From positions 35,057 through 98,139 of the forward strand of contig NZ_AWQQ01000024.1 of assembly GCF_002607855.1 (NCBI RefSeq): DNA of 63,083 nucleotides. The letters are read 5' to 3'. Origin of the DNA: Desulforamulus profundi (lineage in GTDB: Bacteria > Bacillota_B > Desulfotomaculia > Desulfotomaculales > Desulfotomaculaceae). Positions 1 through 8,957 of the stretch are shown here, in pieces. Numbering within the stretch: position 1 is the first letter of the stretch; every line of letters starts with the position of its first letter. A program made the translations under genes and the position numbers. The notes below the pieces were generated by a model. It was given only the letters and a program-made list of their open reading frames with translations, did not search any database and was not told the origin of the DNA.

Positions 1-1
1 C

Positions 2-217
2 CATGCGGACGTAAATGGAGCCAGAAATATCTGTGTCAGAAGTTCTGACGAGATTGGTTCCGTTTACAAGAGTAAAAAGTTGGTCCTCCGGATACTGGTG
101 GAGCGATTCACCGGTAGGCTGGAGCGAGAACCATGCCGCTGTAGTACGGCTAAGGACTTAATTCTAAGAAATCCTTATTTTAAGGATTATTGGGATAAGT
201 TCAAAGAAGTTTCGTAG
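2..217 (+). pseudogene. C-terminal end of an IS200/IS605-type TnpB protein (partial, enters from left edge)
   Basis: The open frame enters the window and stops at 215-217, giving 71 codons. It begins with HADVNGARNIC, the signature just after the zinc ribbon of TnpB/OrfB proteins, where the D is usually the last RuvC-like acidic residue. The remaining C-terminal tail is basic and Cys-containing (EPCRCSTAKD). The rest of the protein lies outside the window, so intactness cannot be judged. A second TnpB-bearing element lies at the right edge. Identification rests on this one motif and its position. Confidence 0.6.
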
Positions 218-492
218 AGTTCTATGTTTTTCTATGGAATTTCATACTATGCAAAAGGTCATCATGGTTTGCTATGCTATGGACAGGAATCCTACCAGAA
301 GCATTTAGCTGCGCTGCAAAAGCTGATTGGCTAAACTTGATGACTCATAGAACCAGCGGCCCTCGTAAAAGCATCTGCTTTTAAAAGCAGGTGCTTTTTT
401 AACTAGAAGAATTGAAACAGTAATCACCAATTGTTTTAAATGAATAGTACGAGAAGAATGTGTAATAAATTGTAAAATTTCTGCATGATCGG
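218..492. other. Intergenic stretch with a possible coding remnant
   Basis: No intact gene is visible between the TnpB end and the promoter of the toxin-antitoxin pair. A short frame around 260-333 reads GHHGLLCYGQESYQKHLAAL and then stops. It has no start or ribosome site and may be debris from the mobile element. A strong terminator lies at 367-400. Confidence 0.3.
367..400 (+). terminator. Rho-independent terminator
   Basis: A hairpin of AAAGCATCTGCTTTT against AAAAGCAGGTGCTTT pairs along its length with one T-G wobble and runs into six T. It insulates the downstream toxin-antitoxin promoter from the left-edge transposon gene. Confidence 0.75.
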
Positions 493-521
493 TTTAACTA
501 ATACTTAAAAATAGATATAAT
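493..521 (+). promoter_or_regulatory. SigmaA-type promoter for the toxin-antitoxin pair
   Basis: TTTAAC at 493-498, a 17-base spacer, then a perfect TATAAT at 516-521. It sits 34 bases before the antitoxin start, which is preceded by AGAGGTGA. The region is very AT-rich. Confidence 0.6.
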
Positions 522-554
522 ATTAATAAAAGTAAAACTAAGAGGTGAAAATTT

Positions 555-824
555 ATGAGTATAAATAAAATGTCACACAAAGGCCAGGTAGTTATACCTA
601 AACACCTAAGAGACAAGTATGGATTAAAGCCTGAACAAAACATTAGAATAACAGAAATAGATGGTCATATAGCCATAATACCGCTGTTTGATGACCCAAT
701 TAAAGATACAAGGGGAATTCTTAAAAAGACCCATCCCAAGATAACTTTTTCGGCAGACGAACTAATTAAGGAATACCGAGAAGAAGAAAAGTCTCTGGAA
801 TCGCATAGGGAGGATGGTTTTTAA
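555..824 (+). CDS. AbrB/MazE-type antitoxin
   Basis: This 89-residue protein opens with a SpoVT/AbrB-like swapped-hairpin fold: MSHKGQVVIPKHLRDKYGL, then a short strand with HIAIIPL. These folds bind operator DNA as dimers. The C-terminal half is charged (KEYREEEKSLESHREDGF), as expected for the arm that occupies the toxin active site. The ATG follows AGAGGTGAAAATTT. The stop is two bases before the toxin ATG, the usual antitoxin-first arrangement, so the pair probably represses its own promoter at 493-521. It lies beside transposon debris, consistent with horizontal acquisition. Function is inferred from family and gene order. Confidence 0.85.
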   Translation: MSINKMSHKGQVVIPKHLRDKYGLKPEQNIRITEIDGHIAIIPLFDDPIKDTRGILKKTHPKITFSADELIKEYREEEKSLESHREDGF

Positions 825-826
825 AT

Positions 827-1240
827 ATGGAGAGTTATGTTTTGGACACTTACGCTGTACTTGGATATTTTTTGGACGAGCCATCCGCAGAGACCGTTGC
901 AGAAATACTTGAATTAGCAAGAAACAGTGAAATCAAGTTGTATATGTCATGGATCAATGTGGGTGAAGTATATTATATTATCCAACGAAGATACGACAGA
1001 AAAATAGCAATAGACTTACTTGAAAATTTAAAAGCATGGCCCATTGAACTATTTCAAGTATCCCATGAACTAGTGATTTTAGCTGGAGATATAAAGGCAA
1101 AGTATCCAATGTCTCTTGGAGATTCATATGCTGCGGCATTAACAATGCGGGTACGAGGGACACTTTTAACTGCGGATAAAGAGTTTCAACGACTTGAAAA
1201 TAACATTATCAAGATAAAGTGGTTAAAAAAGCATAGATAA
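827..1240 (+). CDS. VapC-type PIN-domain toxin ribonuclease
   Basis: A 137-residue PIN domain. The metal-binding acids are present: D7 (YVLDTYAVL), E47 (NVGEVYY), D99 (SLGDSYAAAL) and D117 (LLTADKEF), the classic four-acid set. Known VapC toxins cut tRNA or rRNA under stress. The target here cannot be predicted. The ribosome site GGGAGG lies inside the 3' end of the antitoxin gene, so the two are translationally linked. Length is normal and no frame break is seen, so the toxin should be active when the antitoxin is removed. Confidence 0.88.
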   Translation: MESYVLDTYAVLGYFLDEPSAETVAEILELARNSEIKLYMSWINVGEVYYIIQRRYDRKIAIDLLENLKAWPIELFQVSHELVILAGDIKAKYPMSLGDSYAAALTMRVRGTLLTADKEFQRLENNIIKIKWLKKHR

Positions 1241-1395
1241 AAAATAATGCACATTGCAACGTTCATGCGAAAAACAACATTAACTTGTGTAGGTTTTTTT
1301 ATTTTCTTAGGATACCTGCGGAGGGAGGACGGCAGGTGGCGGAAGTACCTAATGTTCAAAATACTAAAGAATAACAAAATTCATCTATCTAATTC

Positions 1396-1424
1396 TTGAC
1401 AGTGATTGACTAAAAAATTATACT
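1396..1424 (+). promoter_or_regulatory. Promoter P1 of the ilv-leu operon
   Basis: TTGACA at 1396-1401, 17-base spacer, TATACT at 1419-1424. It is a near-consensus sigmaA promoter directly before the first T-box leader. Confidence 0.75.
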
Positions 1425-1431
1425 TAGTAGT

Positions 1432-1727
1432 AATCAATAGCAAAACAGCGTTGAAGGGGATCGGGCATCTGATACAGGGCCACAGAGAGCCGGAGCAGGT
1501 GGAAGCCGGCGCCACATGACAGATTGCCTACATCACCCCGGAGCTGCCCTTCCGAAAGCATCACGCAAGTAGGTTGGGCCGGGTTTGGGAACCCGTTAGC
1601 AAATCCGCACAATACATTACTGTATGCTGTGCAAAAGTGGCTCTTAACCGGAGAGCAATCAGGGTGGTACCGCGGAAGGATGACCTCTCGCCCCTGGCAA
1701 ATCGCCAGGAGTGAGAGGTTTTTTGTT
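1432..1727 (+). promoter_or_regulatory. T-box leader 1, isoleucine specifier (ATC)
   Basis: The conserved T-box sequence AGGGTGGTACCGCGG is at 1661-1675, followed by a terminator (stem arms 1684-1689 and 1713-1718 plus extended pairing, T-run 1719-1724). Stem I carries the usual GAGAGCCGG...GGAAGCCGGC arm. In the specifier loop the frame ATC-ACCCCGGAG puts codon ATC (Ile) at 1532-1534, aligned to the same flank in the other two T-boxes of this window. Uncharged tRNA-Ile should stabilise the antiterminator and allow read-through. Codon assignment is by alignment, not by modelling. Confidence 0.88.
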
Positions 1728-1768
1728 GTACGCTCTGAAAATTTAACCCGATCATAACACAGAACTTC

Positions 1769-1797
1769 TTGACACTACTTGTCGAAACTACTATACT
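1769..1797 (+). promoter_or_regulatory. Promoter P2 of the ilv-leu operon
   Basis: TTGACA at 1769-1774, 17-base spacer, TATACT at 1792-1797, located after the first T-box terminator and before the second T-box. Its hexamers and spacing equal those of P1, which suggests the promoter and leader were duplicated together. Confidence 0.75.
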
Positions 1798-1802
1798 TAC
1801 TA

Positions 1803-2106
1803 GTAATTTATTTAGTAAGGTACAGAAAACAGCTATGATCGGGACAACAGTCTGAACAGGGCCACAGAGAGCCGGGTTGGGTGGAAGCCGGCGCCACTGG
1901 CAGATTGGTCTCACCCGGGAGCTGCCCTCGTGAAAGTGATTGGCACGAGTAATTGGGGCCGGGTTTTCAGAACCCGTTATCAAAAGGCACAGGGTATGTA
2001 TGTATTTTGTGCATGAGTGGCTCTTGCTAAGAGCAATCAGGGTGGTACCGCGGAAGGATAAACCTCTCGTCCCTGGCATTGATGCCGGGGAACGAGAGGT
2101 TTTTTG
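1803..2106 (+). promoter_or_regulatory. T-box leader 2, leucine specifier (CTC)
   Basis: T-box sequence AGGGTGGTACCGCGG is at 2039-2053 and a terminator at 2061-2106 ends in six T. The specifier loop reads CTC-ACCCGGGAG, placing a Leu codon at 1910-1912. The leader is strongly similar to T-box 1 across Stem I and the antiterminator, indicating tandem duplication followed by a specifier change. It ends 27 bases before ilvD, so transcripts from both P1 and P2 must pass it. Confidence 0.88.
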
Positions 2107-2132
2107 TATACTCATAATCGGGAGGTAAAGCT

Positions 2133-3789
2133 ATGCGCAGCGATGCAATGAAAAAAGGGTTGGAGAGGGCTCCGCACCGCAGTTTGTTTAAAGCTTTAGG
2201 ATTGGTGGATGAAGAATTGTCCCGGCCTATGATCGGGGTCGTGAACTCCTTTAACGAGATTGTTCCAGGACATATCCATTTGAAAGATATCGCCGAGGCC
2301 GTCAAGGCAGGCGTTCGCATCGCCGGCGGGACGCCGGTGGAGTTTCCCGCCATTGCAGTTTGCGACGGCATCGCCATGGGGCACCCCGGTATGCGGTATT
2401 CCCTGGCCAGCCGGGAAATCATCGCCGATTCCATTGAGATTATGGCCCAGGCTCATCCTTTGACGGGCTGGTGCTGATTCCCAACTGTGATAAGGTGGTT
2501 CCCGGTATGCTGATGGCTGCGGCCCGGCTGAACATTCCCGCCATTGTTGTCAGCGGCGGCCCCATGATGGCAGGAAAATTTCAAGACCAGAATGTTTCGG
2601 TAAGTCAAATGTTTGAGGCGGTGGGAGCAGTCCAGGCCGGCCGTATGACCGGTGAAGAGCTGGCTGAACTGGAAGATAACGCCTGCCCCGGCTGCGGTTC
2701 CTGTGCCGGCATGTTTACCGCCAACAGCATGAACTGCCTGACCGAGGCCCTGGGCATGGCCCTGCCGGGCAACGGCACCGTGCCGGCGGTCTCCGCCGCC
2801 AGGCGCAGGCTGGCCAAAGCGGCCGGCATGCGGGCGGTGGCCCTGGTCAAAGAAGATGTAAAGCCCCGGGATATTTTAACGGCGGAGAATTTCCGCAACG
2901 GGTTGGCGGTGGATATGGCCCTGGGCTGTTCCACCAATACGGTACTGCACCTGCCCGCCATCGCCCATGAAGCGGGCATCGAGTTAAACCTCGATTTAAT
3001 CAACGAAATCAGTGAGAAAACACCGCACCTGTGCAAGCTCAGTCCGGCCGGGCAGCAGCATATTCAAGACCTGTACGCAGCCGGCGGCATCCAGGCGGTG
3101 ATGAAAGAACTGTCCGTCAATGGTCTGATTAATCCGAACATTAAAACCGTCAGCGGTTTGACGGTCGGCCAATTATTGGAACAGGCAAAAATTAAAGATA
3201 GAAATGTCATCCGCAGTGTAAAAGAACCCTACAGCGCCACCGGCGGCCTGGCCATCCTGCGGGGCAACCTGGCGCCGGACGGAGCGGTGGTAAAGAGAGC
3301 GGCGGTGGCCCCTGAAATGTTAAAACACACCGGCCCGGCCAGGGTGTTCGACGGGGAAGAGGCAGCCATTGCAGCCATCATGGCAGGCCAAATTAAACCC
3401 GGCGACGTGGTGGTGATCCGCTACGAGGGTCCCAAAGGCGGTCCGGGTATGCGGGAAATGCTGGCACCCACCTCGGTGCTGGCGGGGATGGGACTGGACA
3501 AAGAAGTGGCGCTGTTAACCGACGGGCGTTTCTCCGGCGCATCCAGGGGAGCTTCCATCGGACACATTTCACCGGAAGCAGCGGAAGGGGGTCTTATCGC
3601 CGTCCTTCAGGACGGGGACATTGTGGAGATCGACATCCCCAACTACCGGCTGGAAATCAAGCTGGATCAGGCAGAAATCGACCGGCGCCTGGCCACCTGG
3701 CAGCCTCCCAACCCAAAGTAACCACCGGCTACCTGGCCCGCTACGCCAAACAGGTATCTTCCGCCGGCAAAGGAGCGGTGCTGAAGTAG
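2133..3789 (+). CDS. ilvD: Dihydroxyacid dehydratase IlvD (two frame breaks)
   Basis: IlvD dehydrates dihydroxy-isovalerate and dihydroxy-methylvalerate in valine and isoleucine synthesis and carries an Fe-S cluster. Conserved segments are [49 protein letters not shown] and GRFSGASRG. The frame breaks near 2459 (CCTTTGAC needs one more base to read [11 protein letters not shown]) and again near 3712, after which [20 protein letters not shown] restores the normal C-terminus ending at 3789. With both repaired the protein has the usual length of about 550 residues. First gene of the operon; ATG preceded by GGGAGG. Sequencing deletions are the likeliest cause. Confidence 0.9.
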
Positions 3790-3930
3790 TCGTCGGACGT
3801 CAGTGCTTACGGGTCGGGCTTCGGGGTCCAGACAATGGCCATTAGCCATCGACCATTGGCCTTTTAGTAAAAACCAAAAACTTGCAGCCAAAAGCCAAAA
3901 GCCGACCCCAAAGAAATGCAGTATTAGCAT
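3784..3930. repeat. Intergenic repeat-family sequence before ilvB1
   Basis: The gap holds GTCGTCGGACGTC, a word shared with gaps at 7129-7251 and 19888-19921. It is followed by a GGGGTCCAG ... GACCCCAAAGAA bracket that resembles the ends of the palindromic element at 13340-13447. Inside are short iterations (AGCCAAAAGCCAAAAGCC and two ATTGGCC-type words). No gene is seen. Probably a degenerate miniature repeat. Confidence 0.5.
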
Positions 3931-3948
3931 GACTGGAGGTTTTTACAG

Positions 3949-5606
3949 ATGAAAATGTCCGGAGCGGAGATTTTAATAGACAGTCTAAAAGAAATGGGCG
4001 TTGAGACCATTTTTGGGTATCCCGGTGGCGCCATCCTCCTGTGTACGATGCCCTGTATGATGCAGATATTCACCATATCCTGACCCGCCACGAGCAGGGA
4101 GCAGCCCACGCGGCAGACGCTACGCCAGGGCCTCCGGCAGGGTGGGGGTTTGTCTGGCCACCTCCGGCCCCGGGGCCACCAACCTGGTGACGGGGATTGC
4201 CAACGCCTACATGGATTCAGTGCCCCTGGTAGCCATCACCGGTCAGGTCCCGACGTCCATGCTGGGCCGGGATTCCTTTCAAGAGGTGGATATCACCGGC
4301 ATCACCCTTCCCGTCACCAAGCACAACTATATCGTAAAAGATATTCGAGATCTGGGACGGATTGTCAAAGAGGCCTTCTATATTGCTGGCACCGGTCGCC
4401 CCGGCCCGGTCCTGATTGATGTTCCCAAGGATGTTTCCTCCGGGGAAACGGATTACCACCGCAACAGCTACCCGGCCCTGCCCGGTTACAACCCGCCCCG
4501 CAAAGGCCGGGAGGAATTGGTCAACCAGGCCATGAAGCCATCGCCGCAAGCCAGCGCCCGGTTATCTATGCCGGAGGCGGCGTTATCAGCGCCGGGGCCC
4601 ATGAGGAGCTGAAGAAACTGTCCGAGACACTGTTGGCCCCGGTGGCCTCCACCCTGATGGGACTGGGGGGATTCCCCGGTGACCACCCGCTGGCCCTGGG
4701 CATGCTGGGCATGCACGGTACCAAGTACGCCAACTATGCCATTTGCGAGTGCGACCTGCTGATCGCCGTCGGGGTTCGCTTCGATGACAGGGTCACCGGC
4801 AAGGTGGAATCCTTTGCCCCCGATGCCAAGATCATTCATATCGACATAGACCCGGCGGAGCTGGGGAAAAATGTTCGGGTAGATATTCCCATCGCCGGGG
4901 ATGTCAAGGCGGTGCTCAACCAACTGTTGGAACGCCTTGAAGCAAGACTGCCGGCCGCCTGGCAGGACAAAATTGCCGCCTGGAAAAAGGAATACCCTCT
5001 TGCATATGATGAAAACGGCGGCAATCTCAAGCCCCAGCACGTCATCCGGGAGATTTACCGGCAAACCGGCGGCCAGGCCCGCATCACCACCGAGGTGGGG
5101 CAGCACCAGATGTGGGCGGCCCACTACTATACCTACACCCGGCCCCGTTCCTTTATCTCCTCCGGCGGGTTGGGCACCATGGGTTATGGTTTCCCCGCCG
5201 CCATCGGCGTGCAGGTGGCCTGCCCGGAGGAAACGGTCTTTAACATCGCTGGCGACGGCAGCATTCAGATGAACATCCAGGAACTGGCCACCGCCGTGGA
5301 TTATGATCTGCCTGTGAACGTTGCCATTATGAACAACGGTTACCTGGCATGGTTCGCCAGTGGCAGGAGATGTTCTACAACCGCCGCTATTCATACACTG
5401 AGATGAAGAACCCGGACTTTGTCAAGCTGGCCGAGGCCTATGGCGCCGAAGGATACCAGGTGACCCGCAAGGACCAGGTGGCGGAGGTGCTGGATGCGGC
5501 CATCCAGTCCCGAAAACCGGTGTTAATGGACTTTGTCATTGAAAGAGAAGAAAATGTTTTGCCCTTTGTTCCGCCGGGTAAGGCGCTGAATGAAATGTTA
5601 GGGTAG
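3949..5606 (+). CDS. ilvB: Acetolactate synthase large subunit, first copy (four frame breaks)
   Basis: ThDP-dependent condensation of pyruvate to acetolactate or acetohydroxybutyrate. The family features are all present across frames: [10 protein letters not shown], the ThDP glutamate in [42 protein letters not shown], and the C-terminal ThDP motif [12 protein letters not shown]...NNGYL. Breaks occur near 4037, 4119, 4533 and 5346, each cured by one added base. ATG follows GGAGG with nine bases between. A second, unbroken homologue lies at 7267-8937, so loss of this copy would be tolerable. It is the only gene here that could plausibly be a true pseudogene, although the lesions match the window-wide pattern. 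Confidence 0.85.
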
Positions 5607-5620
5607 AAAGGAGTGCCGCG

Positions 5621-6133
5621 ATGTACCATACACTGGCAGTATTAGTGGAAAACAGCCCGGGCGTGCTGACCCGGGTGGCCGGCCTATTCAGCCGGCGGGG
5701 ATACAACATCGACAGCCTGGCCGTGGGCCGCACCGACAACCCGGCCATCTCCCGCATAACCATCGTGGTGGAGGGGGATGAGCGGGTCCTGGAGCAGGTG
5801 AGCAAGCAGCTGCACAAGCTGGTGGATGTCATCAAAATCAATGACATTACTTCATCCGCCCACGTGGACAGGGAACTGGTTCTAATCAAGGTTAGCGCCG
5901 ATGCCGGCAGCAGGGGAGAAATCATGCAGATTGCCCAGATCTTCCGGGCCAGTATCGTGGACTACGGCCACAAAAACCTCACCCTTGAGTGCACCGGCAA
6001 CCAGGAAAAAATCAATGCCTTTGAAGAGGCGCTGCGTCCCTTCGGGATCAAGGAATTGGTGCGCACCGGTAAAGTAGCCATGCTGCGGGGCGCTAAATAT
6101 ACCAACATCAACAGAACAAAAGAGGAGGACTAA
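5621..6133 (+). CDS. ilvN: Acetolactate synthase small regulatory subunit
   Basis: 170 residues with an N-terminal ACT domain ([20 protein letters not shown], residues 2-80) and the conserved second domain ([20 protein letters not shown]). It activates the large subunit and mediates valine feedback. It begins 14 bases after ilvB1 with ribosome site GAAAGGAG and ends two bases before ilvC. Intact and of normal length (family about 160-175). Confidence 0.95.
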   Translation: MYHTLAVLVENSPGVLTRVAGLFSRRGYNIDSLAVGRTDNPAISRITIVVEGDERVLEQVSKQLHKLVDVIKINDITSSAHVDRELVLIKVSADAGSRGEIMQIAQIFRASIVDYGHKNLTLECTGNQEKINAFEEALRPFGIKELVRTGKVAMLRGAKYTNINRTKEED

Positions 6134-6134
6134 A

Positions 6135-7127
6135 ATGGTAAAGGTTTATTACGATGCAGATGCTAACTTGGAATTTTTAAAAGGCAAAAAGATTGCCGTG
6201 CTGGGTTACGGCAGCCAGGGCCACGCCCAGGCGCAAAGCCTTAGAGATAGCGGTTTGGATGTGGTGGTGGGCCTGCGCAAAGACAGCCCCCGCTGGGCCA
6301 AGGCCGAAGCCGACGGCCTGGAAGTGGCCATCGTGCCTGAAGCCTGCGCCAAGGCCGATGTGATCCAGATCCTGCTCCCCGATGAAATCCAGGGACGGGT
6401 TTATGCCGAAGAAGTGGAACCCTACCTGAGCGAAGGCAAAGCCCTGATGTTCTCCCATGGTTTTAACATTCACTTTGGCCAAATCGTGCCCCCCAAGCAT
6501 GTGGATGTCTTTTTGGTGGCTCCCAAAAGCCCCGGGCACCTGGTAAGACGTATGTATGCCGAGGGTAAAGGCGTTCCCGGGCTGGTGGCCGTTTACCAGG
6601 ATTACACCGGCAAAGCCAAAGACATTGCCCTGGCCTATGCCAAGGGGATCGGCTGCACCAAAGCCGGTGTCTTTGAGACCTCCTTTAGGGAAGAAACCGA
6701 GACCGACCTCTTTGGCGAGCAGGCAGTCCTCTGCGGCGGCGTCAGCGAACTGATCAAGGCCGGCTTCGATACCCTGGTGGAAGCCGGTTACGCCCCTGAA
6801 ATGGCGTACTTCGAATGCCTGCACGAACTGAAATTAATCGTGGATCTCATCTATGAAGGCGGCCTTTCCCGCATGCGGTACTCGGTCAGCAACACCGCCG
6901 AATACGGCGACTATATGGTAGGTCCCCGCATCATTACCGAAGAAACCCGTGAGGAAATGAGGCAGGTGCTGGCAGAGATCCAGGACGGCACCTTCGCTCG
7001 CAACTGGATGCTGGAAAACCAGGTAAAAGGCCCCCAGTTCAATGCCATCCGCAAAATGGAGCAGGAGCATCCCATTGAACAGGTGGGCGCCGAACTCCGC
7101 AAAATGATGCCCTGGCTCAAGAAGTAG
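6135..7127 (+). CDS. ilvC: Ketol-acid reductoisomerase IlvC
   Basis: 330-residue class I enzyme converting acetolactate to dihydroxyisovalerate with NADPH and Mg. The Rossmann loop reads [19 protein letters not shown] near residues 21-39. The cofactor specificity loop has Arg and Ser ([16 protein letters not shown]), typical of NADPH users. Mg ligands lie in [18 protein letters not shown] and in the C-terminal knotted domain ([17 protein letters not shown]). No frame break. It is followed by a 140-base repeat-bearing gap before the second ilvB. Confidence 0.97.
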   Translation: MVKVYYDADANLEFLKGKKIAVLGYGSQGHAQAQSLRDSGLDVVVGLRKDSPRWAKAEADGLEVAIVPEACAKADVIQILLPDEIQGRVYAEEVEPYLSEGKALMFSHGFNIHFGQIVPPKHVDVFLVAPKSPGHLVRRMYAEGKGVPGLVAVYQDYTGKAKDIALAYAKGIGCTKAGVFETSFREETETDLFGEQAVLCGGVSELIKAGFDTLVEAGYAPEMAYFECLHELKLIVDLIYEGGLSRMRYSVSNTAEYGDYMVGPRIITEETREEMRQVLAEIQDGTFARNWMLENQVKGPQFNAIRKMEQEHPIEQVGAELRKMMPWLKK

Positions 7128-7128
7128 A

Positions 7129-7251
7129 CGTCGGTCGTCGGATGTCTGACGTCAGGAATAAAAATATAAAGGTGTTAGCTGGCGGCTGTCGGTCTTCCGG
7201 TATGACCAATGGTTTTACTGACGACCGACGACCGACGACTAACGACCAAAA
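7129..7251. repeat. MITE-like element with GTCGGTCGTCGG inverted ends
   Basis: The gap between ilvC and ilvB2 starts with GACGTCGGTCGTCGGATGTC and ends with GACGACCGACGACCGACGAC. GTCGGTCGTCGG at the left is inverted as CCGACGACCGAC at the right. The same words appear at 3784-3800 and 19888-19921. There is no coding potential. A miniature repeat or an expanded simple repeat are both possible. Confidence 0.55.
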
Positions 7252-7266
7252 CGGGAGGGATATGCT

Positions 7267-8937
7267 TTGGAAATGACCTGTGCCGAAGCGTTGGTTCGCT
7301 GCCTGGAAATGGAGGGTGTGGAGTTAATCTTTGGTTATCCCGGTGGGGCCATCCTCCCTGTGTACGATGCCCTGAACAACAGCAAGATTAAGCATATACT
7401 GACCCGGCACGAGCAGGGGGCGGCCCATGCGGCCAGCGGTTATGCCCGGACCACCGGCAGGGTGGGGGTCTGTATGGCCACCTCCGGTCCCGGCGCCACC
7501 AACCTGGTAACCGGCCTGGCCAACGCCTATATGGATTCCATTCCGCTGGTGGCCATCACCGGGCAGGTTCCCACCGTCCAGGTAGGAACCGACGCCTTTC
7601 AAGAAGTGGATATCACCGGCATCACCATGCCCATTACCAAACACAATTACCTGGTAAAAGACCCCAAAATGATGCCCATGATTATCAAACGGGCCTTTCA
7701 TATCGCCCGCACAGGCAGGCCGGGACCGGTGTTGATCGACCTGCCCAGGGACGTGGCAAACACCCCCATCCAGTTCAAATATCCCGACGATGTGGAACTG
7801 ATGGGATACAAACCCACCGTCAAGGGCCATACGGCCCAAATCAACCAGGCAGCCAAACTCATTATGCAGGCCCAGCGGCCCGTCATTTACATAGGCGGCG
7901 GCGTGGTGAACGCCGATGCCTCGGAAGAGCTGGTCTGGCTGGCGGAAACCATCGATGCGCCGGTGGTCTCCACCCTGATGGGGCTGGGCGCCTTTCCCGG
8001 CGACCACCCGCTGTTCCTGGGCATGCTGGGGCTGCACGGCAACAAAGCCGCCAACCTGGCGGTCACCGAGTGTGACCTGTTGATTACCCTGGGCGCCCGT
8101 TTTGACGACCGGGTTACCGGCAGGATTGCTGGGTTTGCCCCCAGAGCGCGGGTCATCCATGTGGACATTGATCCGGCGGAAATCAGTAAAAATGTGATTT
8201 CCCACCTGCCCATTGTGGGCGATACCAAGAAGGTTCTGGAGGCCCTGCTGGTGCGGTTGGACAAAAAACAAAACACCGCCTGGACCAACACCGTGGGCTA
8301 CTGGAAGAATGAATTTGCCCCCTGCTACCGGGAAGGCGGCGAGTATCTGAAGCCGCAGTATATAATAGAAGAAATTTACCGGCATACCGGCGGCGACGTT
8401 GTTGTGGCCACCGATGTGGGCCAGCACCAGATGTGGGTGGCCCAGCACTTTCCCTTTAAACAGCCCCGGAAATTTGTCACCTCCGGCGGTCTGGGCTGCA
8501 TGGGATTCGGGCTGCCCGGCGCCATCGGCGCCCAGTTCGGGAAGCCTGATGAAACGGTGGTGCTGGTGACCGGTGACGGCAGCATCCAAATGACCCTTAA
8601 TGAGTTAGGCACCGCCGCCGAGCAATGCCTGCCGTTGAAGATCTTTGTGTTGAACAACAGGCGGCTGGGCATGGTACGGCAGCTGCAGGAGTTTTACTGC
8701 GAAAAACGCTACATGGCGGTGGACTTCACCTTCGTGCCGGACTTTGCGGCCCTGGCCCGGGTCTATGGTTTTAAGGGCTTCACCGTCCGTACCGACCAGG
8801 AGCTGCAGGCTGCCCTGGCAGAGGCCTTCAGCGACCCGGGTCCGGTTCTGGTGGACTGCGCTATCGACCCCGATGAGAATGTACTGCCCATGGTGCTGGC
8901 AGGTAAAGATATCTGCGACGCCGTGGATCAGGAATAG
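7267..8937 (+). CDS. ilvB: Acetolactate synthase large subunit, second copy (intact)
   Basis: 556 residues, full length and unbroken. ThDP-pyrophosphate domain glutamate in [20 protein letters not shown]-dependent middle domain, and [15 protein letters not shown] with [20 protein letters not shown] at the C-terminal ThDP site. It starts at TTG after GGGAGGGATATGC. It is clearly paralogous to the copy at 3949, but the two differ throughout, so the duplication is old. Having two large subunits with one small subunit in one operon may give two isozymes with different substrate preference (pyruvate versus 2-ketobutyrate); that is inference. Confidence 0.95.
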   Translation: MEMTCAEALVRCLEMEGVELIFGYPGGAILPVYDALNNSKIKHILTRHEQGAAHAASGYARTTGRVGVCMATSGPGATNLVTGLANAYMDSIPLVAITGQVPTVQVGTDAFQEVDITGITMPITKHNYLVKDPKMMPMIIKRAFHIARTGRPGPVLIDLPRDVANTPIQFKYPDDVELMGYKPTVKGHTAQINQAAKLIMQAQRPVIYIGGGVVNADASEELVWLAETIDAPVVSTLMGLGAFPGDHPLFLGMLGLHGNKAANLAVTECDLLITLGARFDDRVTGRIAGFAPRARVIHVDIDPAEISKNVISHLPIVGDTKKVLEALLVRLDKKQNTAWTNTVGYWKNEFAPCYREGGEYLKPQYIIEEIYRHTGGDVVVATDVGQHQMWVAQHFPFKQPRKFVTSGGLGCMGFGLPGAIGAQFGKPDETVVLVTGDGSIQMTLNELGTAAEQCLPLKIFVLNNRRLGMVRQLQEFYCEKRYMAVDFTFVPDFAALARVYGFKGFTVRTDQELQAALAEAFSDPGPVLVDCAIDPDENVLPMVLAGKDICDAVDQE

Positions 8938-8957
8938 ATGAGACGGGAGGGAATGGT

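Noticed and set aside
4486..5394. Long open frame on the minus strand opposite ilvB1 (similar ones opposite ilvB2, leuC and xdhC)
   Set aside because: These are shadows created by GC-rich codon use on the true strand; the products show no family motifs and the true frames are strongly conserved.
7129..7251. CRISPR array from the GACGACC repeats
   Set aside because: Repeat units are too short and adjacent, there are no regular spacers and no cas genes in the window.
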